The translations under genes were made by a program, and so were the position numbers. Shown piece after piece: positions 13,363-25,595 of a stretch of 64,000 nucleotides of DNA. The notes below the pieces were generated by a model that saw only the letters and a program-made list of their open reading frames with translations, did no database searches and had not been told where the DNA came from. Where the stretch lies: NCBI GenBank assembly GCA_010645155.1, contig JAAGOF010000250.1, forward strand, positions 298,747 through 362,746. Direction: 5' to 3'. How positions within the stretch are numbered: position 1 is the first letter of the stretch; each line of letters begins with the position of its first letter. This DNA is from Tigriopus japonicus (taxonomy: Eukaryota > Arthropoda > Copepoda > Harpacticoida > Harpacticidae).

Positions 13363-15392
13363 TTAATCAAAGGCCGAAGTCAAACCCTCCTTCCGTGATC
13401 GACTTCGGGATTTGACACATGGGCACTTGCCCAAACAGTCCACGGTTACCGCCTTACAGCCTGCGTAACACGCATTCTGATAGGTCTCGCCGTTATTGCC
13501 ACAAATCGGCTCGTACACATCCGGACAACGGCATGCGGTTAAAAGAATGCCCTCGTCATCAGAACCGGAACCACACGGACATTCACCCTCGCAGGACTAA
13601 AAGAAAAGAAAGTTGAATGGCGATGGTTTATTGTGATTAAGGGTAAAGATGTGCAAATTTGAATGATAAAAAGATAAGAATCTCTCAACTTAAGTAGGAA
13701 TCAACGTAAGTAGAAATCTTATCCTTTCCTTCCTATTTACATTAAAATGTCACACTTTGCGCACTGCAGATTAAACCTACTTAACCTGCTCAATCAAATG
13801 TGATAGATAGTGATGGACCGAAAGCGCTTTCGGCCGAAATTACTGCCGAAATTTCGGTTTCGGGAATGCCTACAAAAACCGAAAGCAGACATGCACTCTA
13901 CAGGATGGAGTATGACAACAAAATCGAAAAATTTTTCGTCCAAATACCTCTGAAATTCAAGTTCTCCGATTTTTCAAAATTTGCGACTAGCCAACATCGA
14001 ACACAGGTGCAATTTAATTTTTAAGGTGAATTTTGCATTTATACAATTTTGTAGTCAGCTGCTTTCGGTTTCGGTAATGAGCCCTTTCGGTCCATCACTA
14101 GTGAAAGAAAATCGTTTTCATCCATGGTGTTGACAAAAGTTTATGATTCATTAGTTAAATTAACAAAACACTCCAAATGGACAGACAAACTTTGAATGTT
14201 CTTTTTCAATCTGATACATCTAGCAATAGTAAATATTTTACCACTGGTTTTCCTAGATTGTACTCCGAGCATGAAATATACAGAATCCTCCTATAAAAAA
14301 TATTGCCTTGAAGCCATTGTTCAGCCAAGAAAGGCGACGAAATCGTTCCTTTGATGGAACTAGAGAACTATAATTACAAGAGTACACGCACGAAATTGAC
14401 TCGTCCCACTTCGGATCGACATGATTTACAAAGAAATTGAAATGACAAAGAAAAGTGAAGCATTCAATTTCCAACTAAATCATAACTGTATTTCAAGTAC
14501 TGTGCATATTTTGTAAAAGAATGGCCATTGTCTTGCATTTTCTTCACTACGTTGCACTTTTCCTTGCAGGTTTATTGTTTCATCTCGAATTTTGTGGAGA
14601 CACTGACAATTCCAATGTGGGACCAATCGAGCTCATGCACGTACTCATGTAATTATAGCGCTCTAGTTGGAACTATCCTTATGATTCACCATGCAATGGC
14701 TTAAAACCAGACAATATAACAGCTAGACAACAATTAATGCATTTGAAGGCCTAATGACAGACTATTCAAAACTTTGCAAGCCCGAAAATGCAATCTTCTT
14801 TGTAACAAACACTTACCTGATTGACTCGAGCACAATCCAATTGGCAATTGTTACTGTAGGTGGTATTATCGTCTCCACACACGGGTTCATAATTTTCCTC
14901 ACAATAGCAATTCGGTCCATCTTGACTATCCTCCTCAATAGCGGCAAAAAACGGTGGGTCAATCACCGGATCATTGCTCGCATTTTGATTGTTGGCGGAG
15001 GGCTCAATGAGAGATGAGTCGTTCAAAAATGTAGACATTGTAGAAGTGGTTGAATTGAAATCAAAGGATTCATCGTTGATATCAGTGCTGTTTGTGGTCG
15101 GGGGACAAGGACAACGTTGTCGACAAGCAACCAACTATTAGTAAACACATGACACATCATTAGATTTTAATCTTAAGCTCGATTGAGTTATACGGACCGC
15201 TTTTTGGCACAAGGCTGTGCACAAATTTGGGTAATCGTAGCCATCCACGCCGCAAACTGGCCGCAAATCGAGTTGACAAATGCATCGAAAAGGTCCATTG
15301 ACAGGTTCATCTTGGCCTTGAATGATGTCAAATGCCAAAATGATAGCCAAAACATCCAACACTCTTACTTTGATAGACATATTCAATGACAC
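13363..15392 (-). CDS. Secreted three-domain Kazal-type serine protease inhibitor (gene A)
   Basis: Three exons (15198-15392, 14817-15134, 13363-13596) join in phase 0 to about 248 residues. A signal peptide (hydrophobic core LDVLAIILAF) is followed by three Kazal domains with six cysteines each: CICQLDLRPVCG, CYCEENYEPVCG and CRCPDVYEPICG start the domains, and each ends C-P-C. A Ser/Thr/Asn-rich linker separates the first two. By alignment with rhodniin-type domains, the predicted P1 residues are Leu, Glu and Asp, so the domains should differ in target. Each intron lies between Cys5 and Cys6. The first intron has a weak donor (GCG/GTCCGT) and is only 63 bp, but it is needed to complete the domain with normal spacing. 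The second (about 1.2 kb) contains a hAT MITE. ATG codons at 15392 and 15380 are both possible; the second gives a more typical signal peptide. Confidence 0.9.
13808..14100. mobile_element. hAT-type MITE, 293 bp
   Basis: The ends are perfect 17-bp inverted repeats (TAGTGATGGACCGAAAG), and the flanks GTGATAGA (13800-13807) and GTGAAAGA (14101-14108) match at 7 of 8 positions, as expected for an aged 8-bp hAT target duplication. The interior repeats CCGAAA/TTTCGG motifs near both ends. It lies in intron 2 of Kazal gene A. No transposase is encoded; the open frame across it is incidental. Confidence 0.85.
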
Positions 15393-15567
15393 TGGAACCT
15401 TTATGGTTGGATTCCAAAAGAATGGCCTGAAGTTTGTTTAAGTGAAACCGGTTTTATGGCACCTTCTATTCAAAAACGTTAATTACCACCAAGCCAGCAA
15501 GTAATTTATCAAGTTTTGGTTCTCTGTCTGTACAAATAATCTCGTGTATGATCCGACTTCGAATGGC

Positions 15568-15573
15568 TTTATT
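15568..15573 (-). terminator. Poly(A) signal of Kazal gene B
   Basis: AATAAA on the minus strand, about 45 bp past the stop codon at 15615. Confidence 0.6.
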
Positions 15574-15614
15574 TGTGTCCTCAAAACGCTTTTATAGGAT
15601 GGTTCGTCAGTACT

Positions 15615-16132
15615 TTAGACCTTGCGCTTGTAGAGTAATGGCCCAAAAAGACAAAGCGAGCATTCGAATTCAGGACAGACATTGTCGGTACGGAAGCTTT
15701 CCAATTGGGGGTCCACAAGGTCACGCCGTCCGAAATAGCAACATGTTAGACAATTACGATGGAAGTTGGCCACCCTGGTCGGATTGAGTATGTCTCCCGG
15801 AAGCGGAAGTGGCACCCCTGGCACTTTCTCGCCGGGCGGCGCCGGCAATGGACCGTGAGTACAAGGACATTTTCCCCAGCAAGCGATTTCCTAGGACCGA
15901 GAGGGATGTCAAAATGACAGGTATAACCAACGTTTCTATTTTGAGCAAGCACAATACATACCTGGCCAATACATTGGGCTGCACAAGGGTTGCCATAATC
16001 CTTGCCATTGGTGCCACACACTGGCGAGTAACTTACTGTGCAAATGCAATCACGATGCAAAGCGTTGCCATTACACAGTGGCAAAATCGACAAAGAAAGG
16101 AGCAAGCTTGGAACTAGGGCCTTCCGAATCAT
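15615..16132 (-). CDS. Secreted single-domain Kazal-type inhibitor with Cys-rich tail (gene B)
   Basis: Exon 1 (15962-16132, 57 codons) and exon 2 (15615-15890) are joined by a 71-bp GTATGT...CCTAG intron in phase 0, giving 148 residues. A clear signal peptide (core LVPSLLLSLSILPL) precedes one Kazal domain: CICTVSYSPVCG, DYGNPC, then after the intron CWGKCPC. Predicted P1 is Val, which would favour elastase-like proteases. About 80 residues follow that are not Kazal: a Pro/Gly-rich stretch, then CLTCC and later CPEFECSLC. Gene C has a similar Cys-containing tail, so the two look like paralogues. The tail may fold as an extra small disulfide domain; its role is unknown. Confidence 0.9.
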
Positions 16133-16339
16133 GACTATTCGGACTGAGGAACTCGCGAGGATGTACCTGATGCCAAGGCCAAGACTGATCATAAATTGAA
16201 ATTCTATCGACAGATATCATTTCAGTGAAATTTATTCAGGGACATTTCATATTACATTGAAATATGGCTTTGGAAAGATGTTTTTAAGGAGATGAGTCTG
16301 GGGTCTTTGAAGTATGATCGATATTTCCAAGGGCTTCCA

Positions 16340-19300
16340 TTAGCATCTGTCACATCGGACAAGTGCCAGAGAGCAATACGCTGTAATGGGAAAATTTCGA
16401 ATGCCGTTCCGATCACGATAATCGGAACAGCACAAACATGGATTGAAGTTGTTTCCGTTGTTGAAGCGAGAGAGTCTGTTATTTCTCCTGGGTGGATTGA
16501 AGCTGTTGATTTGAATTAGGCCACTTTGGTTGCAAGGACAGGAGCCTCGACAGTCCACACTCTGAAGCAAAATAGGGAAAATGGTGTTAGGACTAGTGCT
16601 TTAGTTAGAACCTTATTCTACAAGTGGTTTAGGGTGTCACGTGCTATATTTTTTTAAATTCTTATTGGTTTAGCCAGACTGCCTACCCTTGTGTTGGGCT
16701 TGAACTGGGACTTTTTGAAGTGGAGAAACGATGCCTCATATCTGAGAGAATTTCGTCAATTAGTTCATAGGGTTCCATTAACCTGAGATATTGCCAATAT
16801 TGGCAGATACAGATCGTAGAAACGGATGGATGGCGAGGATCCAGATCTTTTTGAACAATCTCATGAGGCTCCTTTGTAATAAGTAGAGTGAGTAGAAAAA
16901 AATAATTAAATCGTAAATTTTCTTTAAAGTTTTTGCCCCTTTTTGGTCCAATTTTATTTTTTTTGGCCCTTTTCGTGGGCCATTTTTTGGTCACCTCAAG
17001 TCATGATTGGCGCCAAAAGACAGGTGTTAACACATCCAGCCTGACCAATTTTAGCTCTTTAGAGCTAAATTTAGCTCTTCTTCCTGATATTTTGGAAATT
17101 TGCCTCCAAATTTGAGCATTTAGCTCTTTTGGCTCTTTTAGTTCCTTTTGAAATATTTGGCCATTTTTTAGCTCTTTTTCTGAGAATTTTTGGGATTTTT
17201 GGCCCCTTTTTACAATTTTTGAAGTTGCCAGATTTTCTACCTCAACAAAATGAGGCTTGTTTAAAAATGGTCATTCTTTTTACAAATACGTAAGATTTTC
17301 AGGACAATCGACTCCAAACTATGGCTCTTCCTGCTGAAGCAAAAAAATAGCAGCTTTTGGATAGTTTTGATCTCCATTAACGTGGTGGTACCGACTAAAA
17401 CCTTGACTTAGTTTTCTCTTTGATTCTAACTCCTCTACTCTAACTGACAAAAAGTTCATTTGATGTGGTTCAAATTTAGATTGTGAGCTTTGAATTACGG
17501 GCCAAACAATGGGTTAAATTATATTTTTCTTTGGTCGGCCCCGAAATGAAAAACCAAAACTTTTGCCAATACCCGAGGCATAAAGGTCTTTCATTATCTA
17601 CGGATCACTATCTTCTAGTGATCCGAGCAATATCGTTGCTCTATCTATAACATTCAAAAAGGCAACATCACTTTGCAGAACAACCTTTTTCCTTTTTTTC
17701 TTGGCCGTTTTTAAGACAGTAAAAAAAAACTACAAAAAGCAATTTTTCCATCTATTAAATACACTGCCAATTACGTAAGGCTCAAAACTATGATCATATT
17801 AGTGTTTTTAGCCTTTTTAAAATTAGCTCTTTTTACCTCTTTTTCCAAAAAAAATAGCTCTTATAGCTCGAAAATTTGCCCCTAAACTGAGGTATTTAGC
17901 TCTTTTTGATCTTAAACAGTTGGACACGGTTGGACCTTACATTTTACAATACCCTAGCTGGGTGTGTGATTTTCTTGCTTTGCAAGTCTGTTTTTGGAGT
18001 TTGGTAAGCGTTTATTTTTATGATGGAACAAAAATTAATGAAATTGGATTTTGTTTAGTCCTTCACAATCAAAATTGGGATCAAGTTTTTGGGCGGGCAG
18101 TACGTTTTTCAAAAACTCTTTAAGCCTTAAAATGTCGGCACCAACCAGAGACCTGGTTGTTGATGCCGACACCGAAAGCCCAAAAACTTGGTGTTGATAT
18201 CTACTGATATACTACTGATTTATACACCTTGGCACCGACACCGGCTTCTCGCCCATCCCTACTTCAACCCTACAAACGAAACGAACTTGTTTGGGCACAA
18301 CTGCTTAGGAAACGTCACAGCCAAAGGTCAGCTGGGGCCTGAAAATTGTCCAACAAAATGTTAGGCCTGTCTGCCCCAGCGTCTCCTCTCTGCCAACTCT
18401 GTGATTCAATCCTCAAACCACATCACAGGTCTCATCAAAAGGCACTTCGTGGTGACCACCTATCAAGATGCAAATCTTAGTCGGAATCTTGGCGGAGCAT
18501 GGCACTAGGAGAAGCCCTCCTCTTTGGAACAAGTTCATTGAAAAGCACCATATTACTAATCAATTATTAGTGGATTCTACTTCCATCCCCCCCTAAAGCC
18601 AAATAAAATTTGTTGCAATTCTGCCAGATACTCCCAATTTGGAATTATTGTTTAATATAAAATTGTTCCTTTTATGTGGCATTCTATATATAAAAGTGAA
18701 AAAAAATTGCTGAAATACACAAACTCATAAACATTTTTTCTCCTTGTTTTGATTGGATGCTACACAACTTTGATTGAAACCAAGGGAAAAAGTGTCGTCA
18801 CCCTAATATTGAAGTGAAATGAGAGGAAAATGACTAATAAGCCAATGGTTTTCAAATCCTTTGCAAAAAAATGTGCAGTTCACATATGGTTCCAATCACG
18901 AGTTATTGATGATATAGTTCAGTATTTTCAGTAATAGTTCAGGCAAGTGGTATTTTGTCAAGTCTTTTTTGCCGGTAAACGAATCGGAAAATTCACAAAA
19001 AGCAGCGTTTCCCTGTATGCCTGAAATTTCAAATTGACTTCTCCATCTCAAACCAACACTGAATTTTGATCCTTTTTCCTAAGCCTGTTTGAATTAAAAG
19101 TACCGCAAATATAATGGCTGAATTAAATGAAGTAAAGAAACAAAATGTCAATCGTGAAAAACTTCTTGAAGACTCCTTTTGGCACTCAGGGAAGCTAGTG
19201 GTTTCAAACAAAAGAGCTACCAGTCTGTCCGTACTTACCGTTCCTGCACAATTGGCCAAGCAGGAATTATCATACGTTCTGCCGTTACGTCCACACACTT

Positions 19301-19409
19301 GTTGAATTTGATACTGACACGCACATTGGAATTGACCATCAACGTGAAAATATGAAAGCAACACCAAAAAGGCCACTATCCCCAAAGTAATCCGCGATTG
19401 GGTTTGCAT
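16340..19409 (-). CDS. Secreted single-domain Kazal-type inhibitor (gene C)
   Basis: Exon 1 (19239-19409, 57 codons, the same length as exon 1 of gene B) ends at ACG/GTAAGT. Exon 2 (16340-16561) follows a CTTCAG acceptor 2.7 kb away; the phase is 0 and the product is 130 residues. A signal peptide (core LGIVAFLVLLSYF) leads to a Kazal domain CACQYQIQQVCG, TYDNSC, completed by VDCRGSCPC from exon 2. Predicted P1 is Tyr, suggesting chymotrypsin-like targets. The C-terminus is Asn/Arg-rich, then CLCC and a final CDRC, resembling the tail of gene B. A TATA box lies about 50 bp upstream of the ATG. The long intron is filled with AT-rich repeats. Exon pairing is inferred from phase, orientation and completed Cys spacing; an intervening exon cannot be excluded. 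Confidence 0.82.
17043..17925. repeat. AT-rich repeats with TAGCTCTTTT motifs
   Basis: Clusters of TTTAGCTCTTT-like motifs occur at 17043-17180 and 17820-17915, within the long intron of Kazal gene C. They look like the two ends of a degraded repeat, but no clean terminal repeat or target duplication could be fixed. A hAT-like end (TAGGGATGGGCGAG, minus strand) at about 18262 has no partner. Confidence 0.45.
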
Positions 19410-19453
19410 GATGATTCTTGTAGCAAATGAAACCCTGATCTCGAAAAAGCGAG

Positions 19454-19461
19454 CCTTTATA
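19454..19461 (-). promoter_or_regulatory. TATA box of Kazal gene C
   Basis: TATAAAGG on the minus strand about 45-52 bp before the ATG at 19409, implying a 5' UTR of only some 20 bp. Confidence 0.6.
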
Positions 19462-21395
19462 CTGTGAGATGCATTAGAGTGGCAATGCACATTCCCAAAG
19501 CCGTCTGGAAAAAAACCATTCTACATGACCAACTAGATCCATATTGAAGTCATAGAGAAGAAGAATCAAGTTCGCACTTCTAGATGGATTCTAGATACCC
19601 AAGAAGGAGGTATTCTTATTTGCAGGGGAACAACCTTCCACATGTATTAACAAGATAGATTAAAATACATTATTTCGAGATGGTTTGACTAGAGCTTTAG
19701 GTTTGACTGGAAAAAAAAACTGTTGATGATATATTTCTGTACGGATGTTTCTAAAAGATGTTTTATAGCACGTAACATAATTGAACTAATTCATAAGTAT
19801 TTGCCATTTCTATTTCTTTTCAAAACAGGTTTTAACTCTTTTTGGAATTTGAAAATGACTTCTCTAGCTGAAATGAACACCGTGTCAAATAGTAGACAAC
19901 TTCATTGATCATTGATCTTTATGTTTAGAAGTTATCATTTTTAAAAAAGGGCGTAATTCCGTGATGATAAGTTACGACACAAGCCCACGTAACAATACAC
20001 ACACTCCATTGTAATTCACAAATTGAACAAAGAATTACAATTTAAGTGATCGATGGTTCCTTCCCCAGATACATTTGACGCAATCGCTAAAAAGTAAAAA
20101 ATACAAGGTTTTTTGCTCAGTTGAGTTTTTAGAGGCAGCTTTGTTGTAAATTCATTAATTTTGATTACTAATATGTTGTAACATTTATCGTATTTCTAGT
20201 TCAAAAACCAGAACATTAAGACAAAAGTAGCAATCATGGATAACGACGGTCCATAAGAAAACAAAACTAAAGTCAGTAGAAAGTAAAGTTTGTGTCAAAT
20301 GGCAAAATCTCACGCTTTCCTTGCCTTGTTTACTGAACACTTGTTTGTCTTGTTTACTTTGATCCTTTTATCTCTTTTATTGTTTTTCCTGGAAAATCCC
20401 GGAAACACACTTTAATGCTCTAAGCGAGATAAATTAGTTCCTTTTCATTAAGATGGTACTCTCCTTCTTTGCTTTAGGACTGAAAAATGCTTGAAGTGCT
20501 CGATTCAGTTCGGCGACAACTTGGACACCAGAATTGCGGAGAATGCAAATAAGGATGAAAGAAGTCATCAACTGTTGTATAGTCAGTAGGAACATGGCCT
20601 TTAATAGGCCAATAGTAATAGCCATCTCCCTCTACCCAACTGTATTTGTTCTGCATCTCAATCCCCTCTTCATTTTTTTCACGTGCACTAAAACCATTCT
20701 TGTCAATTCACCTGTGAGCTGTGACATCACAATATTATTCGTCTATTGTAACGTTTTTTTAAACATATGACATGTAATCTTACCATGTATATGATAAGAC
20801 ATATTCTGACAATATTTTTATGCGACTTAGCAGAACCTTTAGTCACAATAAACGAATGAATGAATGAAATAGTCGAACGAAGCGCAGCTTACTGTACTTG
20901 CATGATACGTCTTGTCGGAACATTGAAATTTACTGTATATCATGGAATGGCTTTCTCATGATGGTACTTTGATTTGTATTCCTGCTACTTATGCGTAAAC
21001 AGTTTTTCCAAAAGTAGTTACTAAAAAACGAAAGAGATGGTTCTCTTTGCCCGTGCTTTTTAGCTTACACCAAAATTGCGAAGTCCGAAGGTTTGACATT
21101 CAGGAACATTGGGTATGTATTGGATTCAGAACAACTTGACAGGACTAGTCAAAAGTGTTCTCTCCTACGTATTGTGATCAAGGAGCAAATCATTTCACAT
21201 TTTGGTCTTTATCGATTAAGTGCGTTAAGTTTCATCACTCCAATTAACTACCTTTATTAAAGTTTAAAAACGTTTTATCATTAATTTAGTTCATATCTAT
21301 TTGCATCTCCAGTCATGGAATCAAATACTTTGGCAAAACAAGATTCGTTCGCTTTTTTGCAATTGACTTTGCAAAGTTGCCATTACTGAAAAAAT
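19462..21395. other. Intergenic stretch without recognised genes
   Basis: AT-rich DNA between divergent genes (Kazal gene C on -, sulfotransferase on +), so it should hold both promoters. No coding exon recognised. Confidence 0.5.
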
Positions 21396-24300
21396 ATGGC
21401 TGAACATTTTCACAGTTGTCCACGTTTTTGTGCCATGTGTGACGTGAATTCAACAGGCATGCTGAAACAAGTTCCAAGTGCAAAAAACATGGTTCGCGAA
21501 CGGATTTTATCCGGTCTGATTTGGCTCTCTCGGTGGTTCTCCATCAAACTTGGACCAAGTTCTTTGTGCGTGATCATTTGTTTTTCCGTATTGTTTCCCT
21601 TACAATTCATCTGGGTACGTGAATGGCTGCCAAATGCCAGCTTCAAGCGGGCTATTTTTCACAAACCCAAACCCCGAGTGGCATTTTTGAAAACACACAA
21701 AACTGGATCATCGTAAGTAGGACATTCACCAAAGAAATGAATTATGATTAATCTCATGAGGAATTTGGAAGGTCAGGAAGTTTCAAGAAGTCAGAAGGTT
21801 TGGATGGTTCCATACAATCAAAGCTGAATATATACAGTAATATTGTTAGTCATCTGCAGCGTTATTCATATCACGTTTCGGGAGTTTTTCTTTTACCAAA
21901 GGACGCCATGTACTAAATGTGTACAATATTTGGTCAGCATCAACATATCTTATTGAAAGCTATTATTATATGTAACTTTAAATGGACCACCAAACCACGT
22001 AAACAAGCCGATGTTCATTAAAAAAATAGGGCAGATCTCTGAAATCCTTTTGCTTAATTTGACATGAGATCTGGCAAGAAAATCGCTCCAATTACTTTTC
22101 AAATACTATCTAAGGTAGTCTAATTTCTTAACGAACCCACATTTCGATATAGAAGTCCGAGAGTTCATCATTTTTTTCAAGACTCGTCGAAGAATCAAGA
22201 GAATTCCATGGCTGAACCAAGATTGTCTTTAATAACTTTAGGATACCTTTCATGATAAACCTTGTGTTCCAGAGCAATTACAAACCTTCTAATTCGTTAT
22301 GGAATCCGAGAAAAGATGAATTTCGCTCTTCCACCAACATCTGATGGCGACGGCATCTATCAATTAGGACGCCCCTTCAGAGTTCTGGATTTGGAACCGT
22401 CCCCATGGCACAAGCTCTACCTTAAGGAACAGAAATACGACATATTTGCCATGCATGCCATTTGGAACTATTCGGCTTTTAGGTATGCACTAAACTTCCT
22501 CAAAAGGGGTAGTTCATTCTAGAGCACTATACGTAGTTCATTCATTCTCGGTAGGATTTGCACTGAACTTTGAGTGAGCATAACTTTTGTCTCCAACGTT
22601 CGATTGAGCTGAAGATTTAAATACGTATTCTTGTCAACAAATGCAAGATCTCATTTTCAGAAGAACGTAATTGAATTGTTCTTAGTGGAAATCACCATTC
22701 TCATTGCTATCTCACTCCATGATTCCAGTGCTTCTTGCCTTGAATAATCAAAACATCCTATCGCGCTACTTTTTAAAAATAAATCACTCAACCTCGCAAT
22801 CACGCAGTACGTTTGCAACAATACAAACACATAAAATATGAAAATAACGCGGACAAATAACCAAAACTTAGTGTGAATTGCGAGAGCAGTTGTTTTTTTC
22901 CTTCCAAATAAACAGCATTTTTGTATTACCGAAAAATTCCAAACTGCTGAAAAATTGTGTGGGTTCATGAAATATTTTGAGAGTATGGTATGAAGTGCCG
23001 TTTTTAAGAATGGTCCCACTCTCTAAAGATGAGGTTAGATGATTACTACTTATTTAGGTAAGCAAAGTTTGTTTTTATACAGCATGCGTGGCATCTTTTC
23101 AGAATGATTTTCCTGCCCTTAAAGTATTTTTTTTCGTTTATTAATCAGCATTTCAAGAATATACATTACTCAAAGGTATATAACTTCAAGAATGGTCTTG
23201 ACTTCAAGTCTTGTTGTTATTTGTTTTGCAGAGAACTCATGGGACCAGATTGCTTTTTCCTTACTTCCCTCCGAAAGCCTTGGGAACAATTTGAAAGTCG
23301 GTTCCATGAGTATTCATTTCACACTGACAATATCTCGGAATTTCTTGAACAATTCATCAACGGAAACCCCGATCCAGACCTTGGCCATTTAGAGAAGGCT
23401 CCATGGAATCATCAAGCTTATGATTTGGGCATGCCCAATCCAGATTCACTGAACCCCGCCCAAATTCAAGAGTACATCGAGCAACTAGACAAGCAGTTTG
23501 ATCTTGTTATGATTCAAAATTGGATGAACCACTCATTAGTGTTGTTGGCTGATCGACTTGGCATTGAATTGGCCGAAGCGACTCTATCACCCATTCGAAA
23601 GCGACGAGACTCAAAAAGGGTAATTTTTGCACTTTGATACTCGCTAATAGCTCGAAAACAAAAGGTAATAAGCATATTTTTCACTTTCTTCTTCAAGCAA
23701 AATTTGTAAAAAGACACCAAATAAATGGAAAATGCATTGCTTAAACATTCAAGAGTCCAGGTACTTCAGTTTCATTTTAACACTACATTCAAAGTGCAAT
23801 GTTGTTTTGTTTGCTGGTGAAAGTAATTGTGACAGAAACGTCATAAAAAGTAAAAAAAAAGAAAAAAACGGAAGTGAAAACTGCATCCTCACAATTGAGA
23901 GGGAAGATTAAATGCAACCTTGTTTTGCAATATTTTTGTACAGTATGTAATTATTATTGCTTATTGCAATGCAGTACACTTTTACATTTATGTCACATTT
24001 AGACATCCTTAGCTACAACTCGTTTGATTGTAATCATGTCTTTCAAATAAATGTCTTAAAGTCTAAACGCACACGTCTACTCAATGAGAACAACCTGTAA
24101 AGTGAACCTTTTCTTTGATTTTTTATTTCTGTTTTGTTCGAAGCCTGTACCACAAGTTTTTGAAGTTGGCATTCTTAAAAAAAATAACCCATATTACTTA
24201 CAATTTTTGAATTGTGTTTCAAAGTACTGTTGTCGATCGATTGTAACAAATATCTCATTAGCAGGGCCACCAGATAGTTGAAAATTATATTTTACAATGT

Positions 24301-25595
24301 AATTACCAAAATCTGCGATTTTTGCCCAAAATTACATAAATGGGGAAAATTTTACTTAAATGTGGTTAAATTGCCTGTTTCAATGGAACTTTTTTTTGGG
24401 GGGAGGGGGGGAGCGGATTTTTCAATACCGCTACAAGGAATGGGATTCCCTGTAAAGAGAGTTGATAATTATTAAAGTTTCAATAACTAATGTTTATATG
24501 AAATTTGATCTACAAATGAGTTACTGTTGGCAGATCTATACAACCCTTGTATAGTGGGTTGGTCAGGAACTGATATGGCAAAATGTTTAATTTTATGGCA
24601 AAGTCAAGATAAAGAAGCAAGAATATACAGCGCATTACTTTTGTCACTAAGAATATTTAGTTTATCATTAGGCCCGTTTATTGGCTGTAAATGACATTTT
24701 ACATTGTAGTTACAAAAATATGCAATTTTTGTCCAAAACTACAAAAAATTGGGAAAAAATGGAAAAATGCTTGTTCTGTTGAAAATGATCTACAAGAAGG
24801 ATGTCAGAATTAAAATACGAATGAAGGCGATTAAATTTGTAACAATCGTGACAAAACATACTTTTTTAGCATCTTTTCCTAACTATGAAACGAAATTTAG
24901 ATGATGCAGGTATGAAAACGGTTAGTTTTTGAGGAAATATGTGACCAACTTACCAAAAAATTACCAAAAAGTCCGATTTTGCTACATTCTTTCTCACTAC
25001 CTACCTACCTGCCAAAAATAAAAAAACTACCAAAAATAATACATTTTTAGCGATTTTTTACATAAATTTGGTGGCTCTGCTCATTAGTTTTGGGCAAAGA
25101 AGCGTCACCAGATATTAAGAGCAGTCGTTGTGTCTAAAACTGTCCCCATACAAATATAATTTTTAACAATTGTAGGTAACGCTTTCGCCAAGGGAGATCG
25201 AATTCTTATCCACAGTTCAAGTGGCTGATAATTTACTCTATGACCATTTTACAATGCGCTTGATGAGAGAAATTGAAGAATTTGGTTTCGCCAAAATGGA
25301 GGCGAGCGTAGCAGAATTGGAACATCTCACAAATATTCTTTTGGATACATGCTCACAAAAGTCATTGCCATTGCTCCAATCAAAACTGTCCTTGACAGAA
25401 AACAAGTAAGCATGTCACTCACGATATACTGAATTGCATAAATGTCAAATTTTGATTGTTTTTTGTAGGAAGTTGTTGTTTGACTGTCCAAAATATTGGT
25501 ATGTGAGTTACAAGTTCTACCCAATAATGTTTGAAAAGCTGATGAACAAATGGAAAGCAATCCAATCGGGAGTGGATAATGAGGGCAAGATGTGA
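21396..25595 (+). CDS. GAL3ST: Galactose-3-O-sulfotransferase family enzyme, five exons
   Basis: Exons 21396-21712, 22273-22482, 23232-23619, 25176-25405 and 25469-25595 join with consistent phases to 423 residues, about the length of vertebrate family members. The protein is a type II Golgi enzyme: a cytoplasmic N-terminus, one membrane anchor at about residues 52-71, then the catalytic domain. The PAPS 5'-phosphosulfate motif FLKTHKTGSS is at about residues 97-106, split by intron 1. The 3'-phosphate motif is the stretch around FLTSLRKPWEQFESRF at the start of exon 3. NFALPP and DLVMIQNWMNHSLVLL are further family landmarks. The family transfers sulfate from PAPS to the 3-hydroxyl of galactose on glycolipids or glycoproteins; the substrate here cannot be told. 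A later ATG at 21489 would give a shorter cytoplasmic tail. AATAAA at 25733 is a likely poly(A) signal. Intron 3 carries a hAT-type element. Confidence 0.93.
24262..25079. mobile_element. hAT-type element, 818 bp, with nested LINE fragment
   Basis: The left end CAGGGCCACCAGAT and the inverted right end CAGAGCCACCAAAT form short imperfect terminal repeats. The flanks are a perfect 8-bp duplication CTCATTAG (24254-24261 and 25080-25087). Related AT-rich sequence (AATTTTTGTCCAAAACTAC types) recurs near both ends. It is inserted in intron 3 of the sulfotransferase and has no transposase frame. The LINE 3' fragment at 24393-24577 is nested inside it. Confidence 0.82.
24393..24577 (-). mobile_element. 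LINE 3'-end fragment
   Basis: On the minus strand this matches the last 185 bp of the LINE at 26.4-28.6 kb, from the CAACCCACTAT block through ATCTGCCAACAG to the terminal stem-loop tail (GGGAATCCCATTCC) and the final AAAAATCCGC. It is a severely 5'-truncated insertion, the usual outcome of target-primed reverse transcription. Confidence 0.88.

Noticed and set aside
15592..15599. TATAAAAG on the minus strand as the promoter of Kazal gene A
   Set aside because: It lies between the stop codon and poly(A) signal of gene B and about 200 bp from the gene A start, so it is probably coincidental.
18120..18262. hAT-like element end TAGGGATGGGCGAG
   Set aside because: Only one end found; no partner or target duplication.
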